Shown here: piece by piece, positions 6,768 to 14,783 of the stretch
Layout of the letters: each line of letters opens with the position of its first letter
How positions within the stretch are numbered: position 1 is the first letter of the stretch
NCBI GenBank assembly: GCA_946482635.1
Contig: CAMLSG010000082.1
Coordinates: 1 to 20,974, forward strand
Direction of reading: 5' to 3'
Origin: an uncultured Duganella sp.
GTDB taxonomy: Bacteria > Pseudomonadota > Gammaproteobacteria > Burkholderiales > Burkholderiaceae
DNA: 20,974 bases
Made by a program: the position numbers and the translations under genes
Notes under the pieces: generated by a model
The model's input: the letters and a program-made list of their open reading frames with translations, nothing else
What the model was told of the DNA's origin: nothing
Databases searched by the model: none

Positions 6768-7586
6768 ATGACTATCAATATCAAAACTCCCGAGGACATC
6801 GCAGGCATGCGCGAGGCCGGCCGCCTCGGCTCCGAAGTGCTCGACTACATCACCCCCTTCGTCAAGGCCGGCGTCACCACCGGTGAACTCGACCGCCTGT
6901 GCCACGAGTACATGACCAACGTGCAGGGCACCGTCCCGGCGCCGCTGAATTACTGCCCTCCCGGCTACACGCCCTACCCTAAGGCGATCTGCACCTCCGT
7001 CAACGACGTGATCTGCCACGGCATCCCTGGCGACAAGGTGCTGAAGGATGGCGACGTGGTCAACCTCGACATCACCGTGATCACCAAGGACGGCTACCAC
7101 GGCGACAACAGCCGCATGTTCTTCATCGGCAAGCCATCGATCCTGGCCAAGCGCCTGTCGGACGTGACCTTTGAATGCATGTGGTTGGGCATTCAGCAGG
7201 TCAAGCCGGGCGCCACCCTGGGCGACATCGGCCACGCCATCCAGGTGCATGCCGAGAAAAACGGCTACAGCGTGGTACGCGAGTTCTGCGGCCATGGCAT
7301 CGGCAAGGTCTTCCACGAAGAACCGCAGATCCTCCACTATGGCAAACCAGGCACCGGCCCTGTGCTGGAAGCAGGCATGGTCTTCACCATCGAGCCGATG
7401 ATCAACGCCGGCCGCCGCGAGATCAAGGAAATGCCGGATGGCTGGACCATCAAGACCAAGGATCGCAGCCTGTCCGCACAATGGGAACATACGCTGGTCG
7501 TTACCGAAACCGGTTACGAGGTGCTGACCCTGTCCGCCGGCAGCCCGCAGCCGCCAGCTTTCATCACTGAAAAAGCCGCAGCATAA
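6768..7586 (+). CDS. map: Type I methionine aminopeptidase
   Basis: Removes the initiator methionine from nascent cytosolic proteins. The 272-residue sequence is the usual length for the bacterial enzyme (E. coli 264). All five metal ligands are identifiable by alignment to the family: D101 (VVNLDITV), D113 (YHGDNS), H176 (EFCGHGIGKVFHEEP), E209 (MVFTIEPMI) and E240 (QWEHTLVV); the substrate-positioning His is H84 (VICHGIPGD). The frame is open upstream to 6597, but ATG 6768 gives the canonical N-terminus MTINIKTPEDIAGMREAGRL. The ribosome binding site is weak (AAGA). It is followed after 6 bp by glnD, as in E. coli where map and glnD are neighbours, and is probably co-transcribed with it. 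Confidence 0.97.
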   Translation: MTINIKTPEDIAGMREAGRLGSEVLDYITPFVKAGVTTGELDRLCHEYMTNVQGTVPAPLNYCPPGYTPYPKAICTSVNDVICHGIPGDKVLKDGDVVNLDITVITKDGYHGDNSRMFFIGKPSILAKRLSDVTFECMWLGIQQVKPGATLGDIGHAIQVHAEKNGYSVVREFCGHGIGKVFHEEPQILHYGKPGTGPVLEAGMVFTIEPMINAGRREIKEMPDGWTIKTKDRSLSAQWEHTLVVTETGYEVLTLSAGSPQPPAFITEKAAA

Positions 7587-7592
7587 AAACGC

Positions 7593-10175
7593 ATGCCCCA
7601 CGCCGCGATGAAGAAGGACCTCCGGGAACAGCTCAAGGCCCGGCTTAAATCGGACCGCCAACGCATCATTGCCAACTTCCATGAAGACGGCATGCCGGAG
7701 AAGCTGTTGCGCAACCTGCGCAGCAGCGTCGACGACATCCTCACGCAGGCGTGGGCAGCCAACCGCCTGCCGCCGCAAGCCGCCCTGGTGGCGGTCGGCG
7801 GCTACGGCCGCGGCGAGCTTTTCCCCTACTCCGACGTCGATGTCCTGATCCTGCTGCATGAGGCGCCGGACGACGCCGCGCGCGGCAAGCTGGAAGAATT
7901 CGTCCAGCTGCTGTGGGACCTGGGCCTGGACGTGGGCCACAGCATCCGCACCATCGACGAATGCCTGGCCGAATCGAAGGCCGACATCACCGTGCAAACC
8001 AGCCTGCTGGAAGCACGCATCATCACCGGCAACATGGTGCTGTTCGCGCAGCTGCAGGACGCCTATAACAAGGCCATGGATCCGCGCGCATTCTTCGAGG
8101 CCAAGACCATCGAGATGCGCCAGCGCCACGCCAAGTACGAGGACACGCCATTCAGCCTGGAGCCGAACGTCAAGGAAAGCCCGGGCGGCCTGCGCGACCT
8201 GCACGTGATCCTGTGGATGGCCAAGGCCGCCGGCCTGGCCAACTCCTGGCGCACCCTGGCCGTGCGCGGCCTGATCACCCAGACCGAAGCACGCCAGCTG
8301 ATGGAAAAGGAACGCGCCTTCAAGGACATCCGCGTGCGCCTGCACCTGGTGGCCGGCCGCCGCGAAGACCGCCTGGTGTTCGACGTGCAGACCGCCGTCG
8401 CCGAAACCCTGGGCCTGAAAGCCACCGGCAGCGGCGTCCACATGCGCCGCGCCAGCGAGTACCTGATGCAGCGCTACTACTGGGCTGCCAAGACCGTGGT
8501 GCAGCTCAACACCATCCTGCTGCAGAACATCGAGTCCTACCTGTTCCCGCACGACGAAAAGCCGGTACGCATCAACGAGCGCTTCAGCGAAGTGAACGGC
8601 ATGATCGACATGAACGACGACGACACGTTTGAAAAGACGCCGTCGGCCATCATGGAAATCTTCGTGCTGCTGTGCGAGCGCCCTGCCCTGAAAGGCATGA
8701 CGGCACGCACCATGCGCGCACTGTGGCACGAACGCTTCAAGATCGACGCCGACTTCCGCGCCGATCCGGTCAACAAGGCTTACTTCCTGCGCATCCTGCA
8801 GGCGCCGCAAGGCATCATCCACAATATGCGCCGGATGAACGAGCTGTCGATCCTGGGCCGCTACCTGCCAAGCTTCCGCAAGATCACGGGCCAGATGCAG
8901 CACGACCTGTTCCACGTCTACACGGTGGACCAGCACATCATGATGGTGCTGCGCAATATGCGCCGCTTCACCATGACCGAGCACGCGCACGAGTATCCGT
9001 TCTGTTCGCAGCTGATGGCGAACTTCCCGCAGCCATGGCTGCTGTACGTGGCGGCCCTGTTTCACGACATCGCGAAGGGCCGCGGCGGCGACCACTCCAA
9101 GCTGGGCGTGGCCGACGTCGAGCAGTTCTGCCAGGAGCACGGCATCAACGCGGAAGACACCGAACTGGTGGCCTTCCTGGTCGAGCAGCACCTGACCATG
9201 TCGCACGTGGCGCAAAAACAGGACTTGTCCGACCCGGACGTGATCCAGGCCTTCGCCAGCACGGTGGGCGATGAGCGCCACCTGACCGCACTCTACCTGC
9301 TGACGGTGGCCGATATCCGCGGCACCAGCCCGAAAGTATGGAATGCCTGGAAAGGCAAGCTGCTGGAAGACTTGTACAAGATGACCTTGCGCGTGCTGGG
9401 CGGCGAGCCGCATTCCGCCGACCGCGAACTGAAGAACCGCCAGCAGGAAGCGCTGGCCACCCTGCGCCTGTACGGCCTGCCGCCCGACGCGCACGAAGCG
9501 CTGTGGAAGCAGCTCGACCTGGCCTACTTCCTGCGCCACGACGCCAGCGACATCGCCTGGCAGACGCGCGCGCTGTGGGACCGGCTGGACAGCGAACAGC
9601 CGGTGGTGAAAGCGCGCCTGGCGCCGATCGGCGAAGGCTTGCAGGTGGCTGTCTACATCAAGGACCAGCCCGACCTGTTCGCGCGCATCTGTTCCTACTT
9701 CGACCGCAAGAACTTCAGCATCCTCGATGCCAAGATCCATACGACGAAGCACGGCTATGCGCTCGACACCTTCCTGGTCACCGAGCAGAATTTCGCCAAG
9801 AGCTACCGCGACATCATCAACCTGATCGAACATGAGCTGTGCGACCTGCTGGTAACACAGGGCCCGCTGACGGCGCCGAGCAAGGGCCGCCTATCGCGCC
9901 TGTCGCGTACCTTCCCGATCCAGCCGACGGTGGACCTGCGGCCGGACGAACGCGGGCAGTACTACCTGCTGTCGGTAGCGGCTAACGACCGCACCGGCCT
10001 GCTGTACTCGATCGCCAACGTCCTGACCAAATACAAGATCAACCTGCATACGGCCAAGATCATGACCCTCGGCGAACGCGTGGAAGACGTGTTCATCGTC
10101 GACGGCCCTGCCCTGGCCAATGCCCGTACCCAGCTGCAGCTGGAAACCGACTTACTCGAAGCACTGAAAATCTGA
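7593..10175 (+). CDS. glnD: Bifunctional PII uridylyltransferase / uridylyl-removing enzyme
   Basis: The nitrogen sensor that uridylylates PII proteins when glutamine is low and removes UMP when it is high. The 860 residues match the family length and order. A nucleotidyltransferase domain carries GGYGRGELFPYSDVDVL (69-85; G69, G70, D81, D83). Then come a PII-uridylyltransferase linker domain, an HD domain with LFHDIAKGRGGDHSKLG (H491, D492), and two ACT domains near residues 683-760 (VYIKDQPDLFARICSYFDRK) and 790-855 (VAANDRTGLLYSIANVL) that sense glutamine. All key residues are present. The start is uncertain: ATG 7593 and ATG 7608 (MKKDLREQL) both lack a clear ribosome binding site, so translation may depend on coupling to map. 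The stop overlaps the next start by one nucleotide (TGATG). Confidence 0.97.
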   Translation: MPHAAMKKDLREQLKARLKSDRQRIIANFHEDGMPEKLLRNLRSSVDDILTQAWAANRLPPQAALVAVGGYGRGELFPYSDVDVLILLHEAPDDAARGKLEEFVQLLWDLGLDVGHSIRTIDECLAESKADITVQTSLLEARIITGNMVLFAQLQDAYNKAMDPRAFFEAKTIEMRQRHAKYEDTPFSLEPNVKESPGGLRDLHVILWMAKAAGLANSWRTLAVRGLITQTEARQLMEKERAFKDIRVRLHLVAGRREDRLVFDVQTAVAETLGLKATGSGVHMRRASEYLMQRYYWAAKTVVQLNTILLQNIESYLFPHDEKPVRINERFSEVNGMIDMNDDDTFEKTPSAIMEIFVLLCERPALKGMTARTMRALWHERFKIDADFRADPVNKAYFLRILQAPQGIIHNMRRMNELSILGRYLPSFRKITGQMQHDLFHVYTVDQHIMMVLRNMRRFTMTEHAHEYPFCSQLMANFPQPWLLYVAALFHDIAKGRGGDHSKLGVADVEQFCQEHGINAEDTELVAFLVEQHLTMSHVAQKQDLSDPDVIQAFASTVGDERHLTALYLLTVADIRGTSPKVWNAWKGKLLEDLYKMTLRVLGGEPHSADRELKNRQQEALATLRLYGLPPDAHEALWKQLDLAYFLRHDASDIAWQTRALWDRLDSEQPVVKARLAPIGEGLQVAVYIKDQPDLFARICSYFDRKNFSILDAKIHTTKHGYALDTFLVTEQNFAKSYRDIINLIEHELCDLLVTQGPLTAPSKGRLSRLSRTFPIQPTVDLRPDERGQYYLLSVAANDRTGLLYSIANVLTKYKINLHTAKIMTLGERVEDVFIVDGPALANARTQLQLETDLLEALKI

Positions 10176-10924
10176 TGTCCGAAGAATTGTTACGCCTTTC
10201 CAAGCGCATGTCCGAACTGGGCCTGTGCTCCCGCCGTGAAGCCGATGAATGGATTGCCAAGGGCTGGGTGCGCGTGGATGGCAAAGTGGTGTCCGAACTG
10301 GGTACCAAGGTTTACCCAAGCCAGAAAGTCACCGTGGAACGCCAGGCCGCCGCCGAACAGGCGCGCCGCGTCACGATCCTGATCAACAAGCCGGTCGGCT
10401 ATGTCTCCGGCCAGGCCGAAGACGGCTACCAGCCTGCCGTGGTCCTGATCAAGCCGGAAAACCGCTGGGCCGAAGACCGCTCGCCGGAGCGCTTCGACCG
10501 CAACCAGCTGCGCAGCCTGGTGCCTGCCGGACGCCTCGACATCGACTCGGTCGGCCTGCTGGTGCTGACCCAGGATGGCCGCGTCGCCAAGCAGCTGATT
10601 GGCGAAAATACCAACGTTGACAAGGAATACCTGGTCCGCGTCGAGTACACCAAACCGGGCCGCCTGCCGGACAGCGACCTGCAGCGCCTGAACCATGGCC
10701 TGTGGATGGACGGCAAACCGCTGCTGCCAGCGAAAGTGCGCTGGCAGAACGATGACCAGCTCAGCTTCACCCTGCGCGAAGGCAAGAAGCGCCAGATCCG
10801 CCGCATGTGCGAAATGGTTGGCTTGCGCGTGGTAGGCTTGAAGCGCGTGCGGATTGGTCGTGTCAAACTTGGAAACTTGCCAGAAGGGCAATGGCGCTAC
10901 CTCAGCCCGGACGAGCGATTCTGA
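10175..10924 (+). CDS. rluF: S4-domain pseudouridine synthase, RluF type
   Basis: A 249-residue rRNA pseudouridine synthase of the RsuA/RluB/E/F family. The N-terminal S4 RNA-binding domain is RLSKRMSELGLCSRREADEW (residues 7-26). The catalytic motif is GRLDIDSVGLLVLTQDG with D122 as the essential aspartate, and the C-terminal core has KEYLVRVE and KKRQIRRMCEMVGLRVVGLK. The RQIRRMC form is that of RluF (23S rRNA U2604 region in E. coli) rather than RluB or RluE, but the exact target is inferred. An insertion between NKPVGYVSGQ and LVPAGRLD (about 80-118) is longer than in E. coli RluF. The ATG overlaps the glnD stop by one base, so expression is translationally coupled to glnD. Confidence 0.85.
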   Translation: MSEELLRLSKRMSELGLCSRREADEWIAKGWVRVDGKVVSELGTKVYPSQKVTVERQAAAEQARRVTILINKPVGYVSGQAEDGYQPAVVLIKPENRWAEDRSPERFDRNQLRSLVPAGRLDIDSVGLLVLTQDGRVAKQLIGENTNVDKEYLVRVEYTKPGRLPDSDLQRLNHGLWMDGKPLLPAKVRWQNDDQLSFTLREGKKRQIRRMCEMVGLRVVGLKRVRIGRVKLGNLPEGQWRYLSPDERF

Positions 10925-11034
10925 GTCGGCATCAACGCAACAGAAAAGCAGCATTCATTGCCGTTTAGCAAGCGCTGGGCGGCAGAACGCGGTAAAGTAC
11001 TGGCGTCTTCTCCTAAAAAACGAGAACCTGAGCT

Positions 11035-11802
11035 GTGAACGATCCAATGCCAAACGACTTCCGCAAGGGCCCGCCCCGTCCACAAGACGCGGTCGAACCG
11101 ATTGCTGCGGGGTCACATCCACACGATATCGTGGACCCGGATGAAATCGGCGATGCGCTACAGGCGCTGGCCGACGCCGGCGATGCGATTTCCATCTACC
11201 ACCGGGACAATACCGAAGCGGTCATGGCCCGCTTGCTGTCGGTCGATCCCGAACTGCCGCACTTTGTCATCCAGCTCAACGAAGGCTCGGTACTGCCGCC
11301 GGGCGAATGCACCTTCGTGGCATGGCTGCGCGGCGCCAAATTCCAGTTCAAGCTGGACGACCCGCAATGGAATGCCCTGCCGGAGCAGCCGACGCTGATC
11401 CCCGCACAATTCCCCGAACGCTGCCAGGTCCTCAACCGGCGCGCCGCGCCGCGCCTGGAAACTCCGCTCGGCACCTACCATACGGCGTCCTTCGTCCTGA
11501 ACGGCAAGCCCTATGAATTGCAACTGTACGACTTTGCAGTTGGCGGCGTCGGCATGCGCTGCCCGCCGCGCGATGCGGTCGGGCTGCACGTGGGCCGCAA
11601 GCTGCAGCGCGTTCGGCTGGACATGGGCCCCGGTTCGGTGCTGATCTGCGACCTGGAAATCCGCTTGTCGCGCCACTTCCGTTCCTTCCTGCTCGGCGAG
11701 CAGGTGCAGATCGGCTGCCAGTTCCAGAACCTGTCACCTCTGATGCAGGACGAACTTCACCGCATCCTGGAACGCCTCAACACTGGCCGCGGCCAGCGTT
11801 AA
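11035..11802 (+). CDS. YcgR-like flagellar brake protein with PilZ domain
   Basis: A 255-residue c-di-GMP effector. The N-terminal YcgR domain spans about residues 35-125 (EIGDALQALADAGDAISIYH ... FVIQLNEGSVLPPGECTFVA). The PilZ domain starts near residue 130 with NRRAAPR (R136-x3-R140, the c-di-GMP-binding RxxxR) and continues to DFAVGG (166-171). That second motif carries Ala in place of the usual Ser of D/NxSxxG. Family knowledge: such proteins slow flagellar rotation or alter motor bias when c-di-GMP is high. The start is a GTG at 11035 with a poor ribosome binding site; ATG 11047 is an alternative. It is 110 bp after rluF, in the same direction, and has no flagellar neighbours in the window. 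Its stop overlaps the convergent histidine kinase stop (TTAA). Confidence 0.85.
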   Translation: MNDPMPNDFRKGPPRPQDAVEPIAAGSHPHDIVDPDEIGDALQALADAGDAISIYHRDNTEAVMARLLSVDPELPHFVIQLNEGSVLPPGECTFVAWLRGAKFQFKLDDPQWNALPEQPTLIPAQFPERCQVLNRRAAPRLETPLGTYHTASFVLNGKPYELQLYDFAVGGVGMRCPPRDAVGLHVGRKLQRVRLDMGPGSVLICDLEIRLSRHFRSFLLGEQVQIGCQFQNLSPLMQDELHRILERLNTGRGQR

Positions 11803-13202
11803 GCCCCAGCCGGAAGCCGCACCGTCACGCACAACCCCATGCTGCCGGCAGCATCAAGCTCGATGCTGCCGCCATGCTGGCGCGCCACGGCGAGCGCAAT
11901 CGCCAGGCCCAAACCGCTGCCCGCTTGCGACTGCGCCTGGCGTGGATCGCGGAAGAAGCGATCGAACACGCGCTCGCGCAACTCAGGCGCGATGCCCGGC
12001 CCCTGGTCGGTGATCCGCAGGACGACATGGCTGCCCTCCGCACCTGACTCGCGGCGCAAGTCGGCATGCACCTTGCCCTGCTGCGGGCTGTACTTGATGG
12101 CGTTGTCGAGCAGGTTATCGACCAGCGAAACCAGTCCTTCACGGCGCCCCACCACCTGCAGGCCGCTGTCGCCGCTCAACTCCAGCTCCACCCCGCGCGC
12201 ATCCGCAATTCCCGACAAGGCAGCCATGCGCTCCTGGACCAGGGCATCGAAGCAAAGGATTTCCGCCTCCTCTCCAACGGTCGCGTCGCTGCGCATCAGG
12301 CGCAGCAACTGGCTAACCAGGCGCGTGGCGCGCTCATTCCCGTTCAGGATCCCGTCCAGCAGTTGCTGCTGCCGCGGGTCCGTGGCCTGCCGCTGCAAGG
12401 CTTCTACATTGACACGCATGGCGGCCAGCGGGGTGCGCAGTTCATGCGCGGCATCGGCGATGAAGGTACGTTCGCGGTCTGCGCTGTCCCTGACCCGCTC
12501 AAGCAAAGCGTTAATCCGCGTGAACATGGCCACCAGCTCGCCAGGACGGCCATCCAGCGGCAGCGGCCGCAGATCATGCGCGCCGCGCGTCGCCAGGTCC
12601 GCCATGGCCCTGCGCCACGGCCCTTTGGCCGTGCGGATGCCGACCCACGCGGGAATGAACAGGAACGGCAGGCTGATCAAAAGGGGCAGCACCAGCGTGC
12701 CGCGCGAGGCGAGCGTCAGGTAGATATTCAAGCCATCGGCCGGCATGACGATGGTAACCCGCACGCCTGACCGCGGTGACTCCAGCGCGCGGGCGCGCCA
12801 GCTCGCACCGGCACTTTCAAACCGGACGATCCGCCCGGTTTCCAGTTCCGGCACGTCCCGCAGCGCCGATCCTGAACGGTACAGGACACCCTGGCGGCCT
12901 TCGACCACGATGACAGGCCAGGGATGGATATCAGAATCGAGGCCGCCCATGCCGCGCAGTGCGGCGTCGAGTGCGCGCATGGCATCGCGCATGGCAGCAG
13001 GATTGGATTCGAGGCTCTCCGCCGTCGTGAACCAGGCCTCATAGATTTCTTGCCGCTTCAGGATGTACTCGTCCCGGCTGGCGTCGTGCACCACGAAGAC
13101 CAGCACCAGGAACCATAGCAGGCAGAGCACGAGCACCTGAGCCAGCAAGAGGCGCGCCACCAGGCTGCGCCTGGCCGCTTGCCGCCAGAAGCGCCAGTTC
13201 AT
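11799..13202 (-). CDS. Sensor histidine kinase (QseC/TctE-like)
   Basis: A 467-residue inner-membrane kinase, second gene of a two-component operon. Two membrane helices (about 16-38 and 168-188) flank a periplasmic sensor of about 130 residues. A HAMP-like linker follows, then the H-box FIADAAHELRTPLAAM with phosphoacceptor H253, the N-box LVDNLLDNAIKYSP (N367), the G1 box DQGPGIA (399-405), the F region FDRFFRD, and the G2 box GSGLGLAIA. All catalytic boxes are intact. The ATG (13202-13200) overlaps the response regulator stop (ATGA), so translation is coupled. Layout and length match QseC- and PmrB-type kinases; the signal sensed is not evident. The neighbouring mipA gene suggests an envelope-related stimulus. 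Confidence 0.93.
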   Translation of the reverse strand: MNWRFWRQAARRSLVARLLLAQVLVLCLLWFLVLVFVVHDASRDEYILKRQEIYEAWFTTAESLESNPAAMRDAMRALDAALRGMGGLDSDIHPWPVIVVEGRQGVLYRSGSALRDVPELETGRIVRFESAGASWRARALESPRSGVRVTIVMPADGLNIYLTLASRGTLVLPLLISLPFLFIPAWVGIRTAKGPWRRAMADLATRGAHDLRPLPLDGRPGELVAMFTRINALLERVRDSADRERTFIADAAHELRTPLAAMRVNVEALQRQATDPRQQQLLDGILNGNERATRLVSQLLRLMRSDATVGEEAEILCFDALVQERMAALSGIADARGVELELSGDSGLQVVGRREGLVSLVDNLLDNAIKYSPQQGKVHADLRRESGAEGSHVVLRITDQGPGIAPELRERVFDRFFRDPRQAQSQAGSGLGLAIALAVARQHGGSIELDAAGSMGLCVTVRLPAGA

Positions 13203-13867
13203 CGTGGCTCTTTCATGTCGATCACGTAACCCACGCCGCGTACTGTGCGCACCACTCCCTCGCCGATCTTGCGGCGCAGGTTGGCCATATGGACGTCGAG
13301 GGAGTTGCTGGCGTTGGCCTGCGCACCGGGGAGCGCCTGTTCTTCCAGGCTGCGCCGCGTCACAACGCGGTCGGCCCGCATCATCAGCATGCGCAGGAGT
13401 TCGAATTCACTGGCTGTCAGGTCCACAGGACGCCCGTGCGCCGTCACACGCCGCGTCGGGAGGTGCAGCGTGATCCCACGCAAATCGAGCACCTGGCCAT
13501 CAAAGCCATAGCTGCGGCGCGCCAATGCACGCACGCGCGACAGCAGCTCGGCCAGCTCGAACGGCTTCACCAGGTAGTCGTCTGCGCCCTTGTCGAGTCC
13601 AAGCAGACGGTCGGCCAGTGCATCGCGCGCGCTCAGGATCAGGATGGGGACGCCCTCGCGCTCTCGCCGCAGGCTTCCCAGCAGCGCCATGCCATCGCCA
13701 TCAGGCAGGCCCAGGTCGAGCAAGACCAGGTCGAAACTGCGCTGCCCCAGCTGTTGCTGTGCATCGGCAAGCTGGCGCACCCAGGTGACGTCCATGCCCT
13801 GGTCGGCAAGCGCAATGCGCACGCCGTTGCCCAGGTCCATGTCGTCTTCAATCAGCAGGATCTTCAT
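13199..13867 (-). CDS. OmpR-family response regulator (QseB/PmrA-like)
   Basis: A 222-residue DNA-binding regulator. The receiver domain (1-115) has the acidic pair D8/D9 (LLIEDDMDLG), phosphoacceptor D51 (LLDLGLPDGDGM), a Ser/Thr-position S79 (LILSARD) and K101 (YLVKPFELAELLSR). A winged-helix domain follows, ending LDVHMANLRRKIGEGVVRTVRGVGYVI. It belongs with its partner kinase, which it overlaps by the ATGA junction. The frame extends to ATG 13891 (METCLNTG-), but MKILLIEDD at 13867 is the usual family N-terminus. No Shine-Dalgarno sequence precedes either. A candidate -10 ends only 5 nt before ATG 13867, so the message may be nearly leaderless. Two direct-repeat boxes lie in the gap to the divergent mipA gene, suggesting autoregulation and mipA control. 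Confidence 0.94.
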   Translation of the reverse strand: MKILLIEDDMDLGNGVRIALADQGMDVTWVRQLADAQQQLGQRSFDLVLLDLGLPDGDGMALLGSLRREREGVPILILSARDALADRLLGLDKGADDYLVKPFELAELLSRVRALARRSYGFDGQVLDLRGITLHLPTRRVTAHGRPVDLTASEFELLRMLMMRADRVVTRRSLEEQALPGAQANASNSLDVHMANLRRKIGEGVVRTVRGVGYVIDMKEPR

Positions 13868-13872
13868 CCCGG

Positions 13873-13878
13873 TATTTA
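13873..13878 (-). promoter_or_regulatory. Candidate -10 of the response regulator operon
   Basis: Minus-strand TAAATA at 13878-13873, separated by 11 bp from the CTTCAT-N5-CTTCAT box and by 5 nt from the ATG. The -35 position (TCTTTC) is poor, as expected of an activator-dependent promoter where the box overlaps -35. If correct, transcription starts at or near the start codon. Confidence 0.35.
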
Positions 13879-13889
13879 AACACGTCTCC

Positions 13890-13906
13890 ATGAAGGAAAG
13901 ATGAAG
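13890..13906 (-). promoter_or_regulatory. Direct-repeat regulator box facing the two-component operon
   Basis: On the minus strand CTTCAT-CTTTC-CTTCAT: two identical hexamers separated by 5 bp (11-bp period). This is the classic half-site spacing for OmpR/PmrA-family regulators, which bind as tandem dimers on one face of DNA. It lies at the -35 position of the candidate operon promoter. Spacing and identity are seen directly; assignment to the neighbouring regulator is inferred from position. Confidence 0.5.
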
Positions 13907-13911
13907 AAGTC

Positions 13912-13928
13912 CTTTATCCGATCTTCAT
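13912..13928 (+). promoter_or_regulatory. Direct-repeat regulator box facing mipA
   Basis: On the plus strand CTTTAT-CCGAT-CTTCAT: hexamers differing by one base, again with a 5-bp spacer, in the opposite orientation to the 13890-13906 box and 48 bp before the mipA start. Together the two boxes make an inverted pair (ATGAAGA 13901-13907 against TCTTCAT 13922-13928). No convincing -10 was found downstream. Confidence 0.45.
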
Positions 13929-13976
13929 GCAGCGCTGACAGACTGCCCGCTCCATCACTCTTTTCAGAAAACAGTC

Positions 13977-14738
13977 ATGAAATTGCCAGTCTCCCTGTTG
14001 CTCGTTGCCTGCACCGCCAGCGTTCACGCCGAAGATGCCCTTACCCTTGGCGCGGGCCTTGCCGCCACCCCGCGCTATTCCGGCTCACACGAAATGCGCG
14101 GCACACCGGTTCTTGTGGTCGATTACCAGATGGCCAATGGTTTCTATGCCAGCACTATCCGCGGCCTCGGTTATGGCACGGGATTCGGCGCATTGCGCCT
14201 CAACGCAGCATTGGGGATGCGCGGAAAGCGCAGCGACGACGACAGCAATGGCATCGGCGGCAGCGGCAGCAGCGAATTGCGCGGCATGGGCGAGGTCAAA
14301 TCCAGCGCAACACTGAACCTGGGCGCGCACTACAGCATCTTCCAGGGCCTGGACTTCTCAGCCAGCACTGCGCTTCCGATTTCCCACCGCGAGAACGGGA
14401 AAACCGCCGGCTTTGAACTCACCGGCACGCTGCACGCCGATGAACGCGACAAGGTAACGCTGTCGCTTGGCGCCAGCCTGGCCGACAGCAAATATATGCA
14501 AACCTATTACGGCGTTACATCCGCGCAGGCAGCCCGCACCGGGTTCAAGGCCTACAAGCCCGCGGCCGGGCTGTACGAGGCGAAATTCACCTTTGGATGG
14601 GAGCACCGTATCGACCAGCGCTGGGCCATTACCGGCATGCTCGGTTCCAGTACCCTGGTGCGCGATGCCGCCAACAGTCCGGTTACCCGGCGCACCACGG
14701 CGCCGACGGCCGCGGTGTTTGCCAGTTACCGCTACTGA
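13977..14738 (+). CDS. MipA/OmpV-family outer-membrane protein
   Basis: A 253-residue exported protein: signal peptide MKLPVSLLLVACTASVHA, then a beta-barrel with alternating hydrophobic strands and a C-terminal aromatic end (AAVFASYRY) suited to BAM-dependent insertion. Family features are LTLGAGLAATPRYSGSHEMR near the mature N-terminus, GLGYGTGFGALRLNAALG in the middle, YYGVTSAQAARTGFKAYKPA and the last strands. In E. coli MipA is linked to the murein hydrolase MltA and the synthase PBP1B; other members are porin-like. The ATG at 13977 has no clear ribosome binding site but starts the signal peptide. It is divergent from a two-component operon with paired regulator boxes between, so it is probably its target. 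An intrinsic terminator-like hairpin follows. Confidence 0.88.
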   Translation: MKLPVSLLLVACTASVHAEDALTLGAGLAATPRYSGSHEMRGTPVLVVDYQMANGFYASTIRGLGYGTGFGALRLNAALGMRGKRSDDDSNGIGGSGSSELRGMGEVKSSATLNLGAHYSIFQGLDFSASTALPISHRENGKTAGFELTGTLHADERDKVTLSLGASLADSKYMQTYYGVTSAQAARTGFKAYKPAAGLYEAKFTFGWEHRIDQRWAITGMLGSSTLVRDAANSPVTRRTTAPTAAVFASYRY

Positions 14739-14751
14739 CCGTTGGCGCGCC

Positions 14752-14775
14752 GGGCGGCATCAGCCGCCCTTCTTC
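14752..14775 (+). terminator. Terminator-like hairpin after mipA
   Basis: GGGCGGC (14752-14758) pairs perfectly with GCCGCCC (14763-14769) around a 4-nt ATCA loop, followed by TTCTTC. It lies in the 45-bp gap between the convergent mipA and TonB-receptor genes. The U-tract is weak, and the minus strand has none, so it probably acts mainly for mipA. Confidence 0.55.
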
Positions 14776-14783
14776 CATGCCCC

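Noticed and set aside
6618..9833. Very long minus-strand open frame (1071 codons) opposite map and glnD
   Set aside because: It is the mirror of GC-rich third positions of map and glnD, both of which have complete conserved catalytic residues. The antisense product is a low-complexity His/Val/Gln-rich string without a family.
10925..11034. Flagellar sigma28 or sigma54 promoter before the PilZ gene
   Set aside because: No TAAA-N-GCCGATAA or GG-N10-GC pattern with correct spacing was found; TTGCCG and TAAAGT are 29 bp apart.
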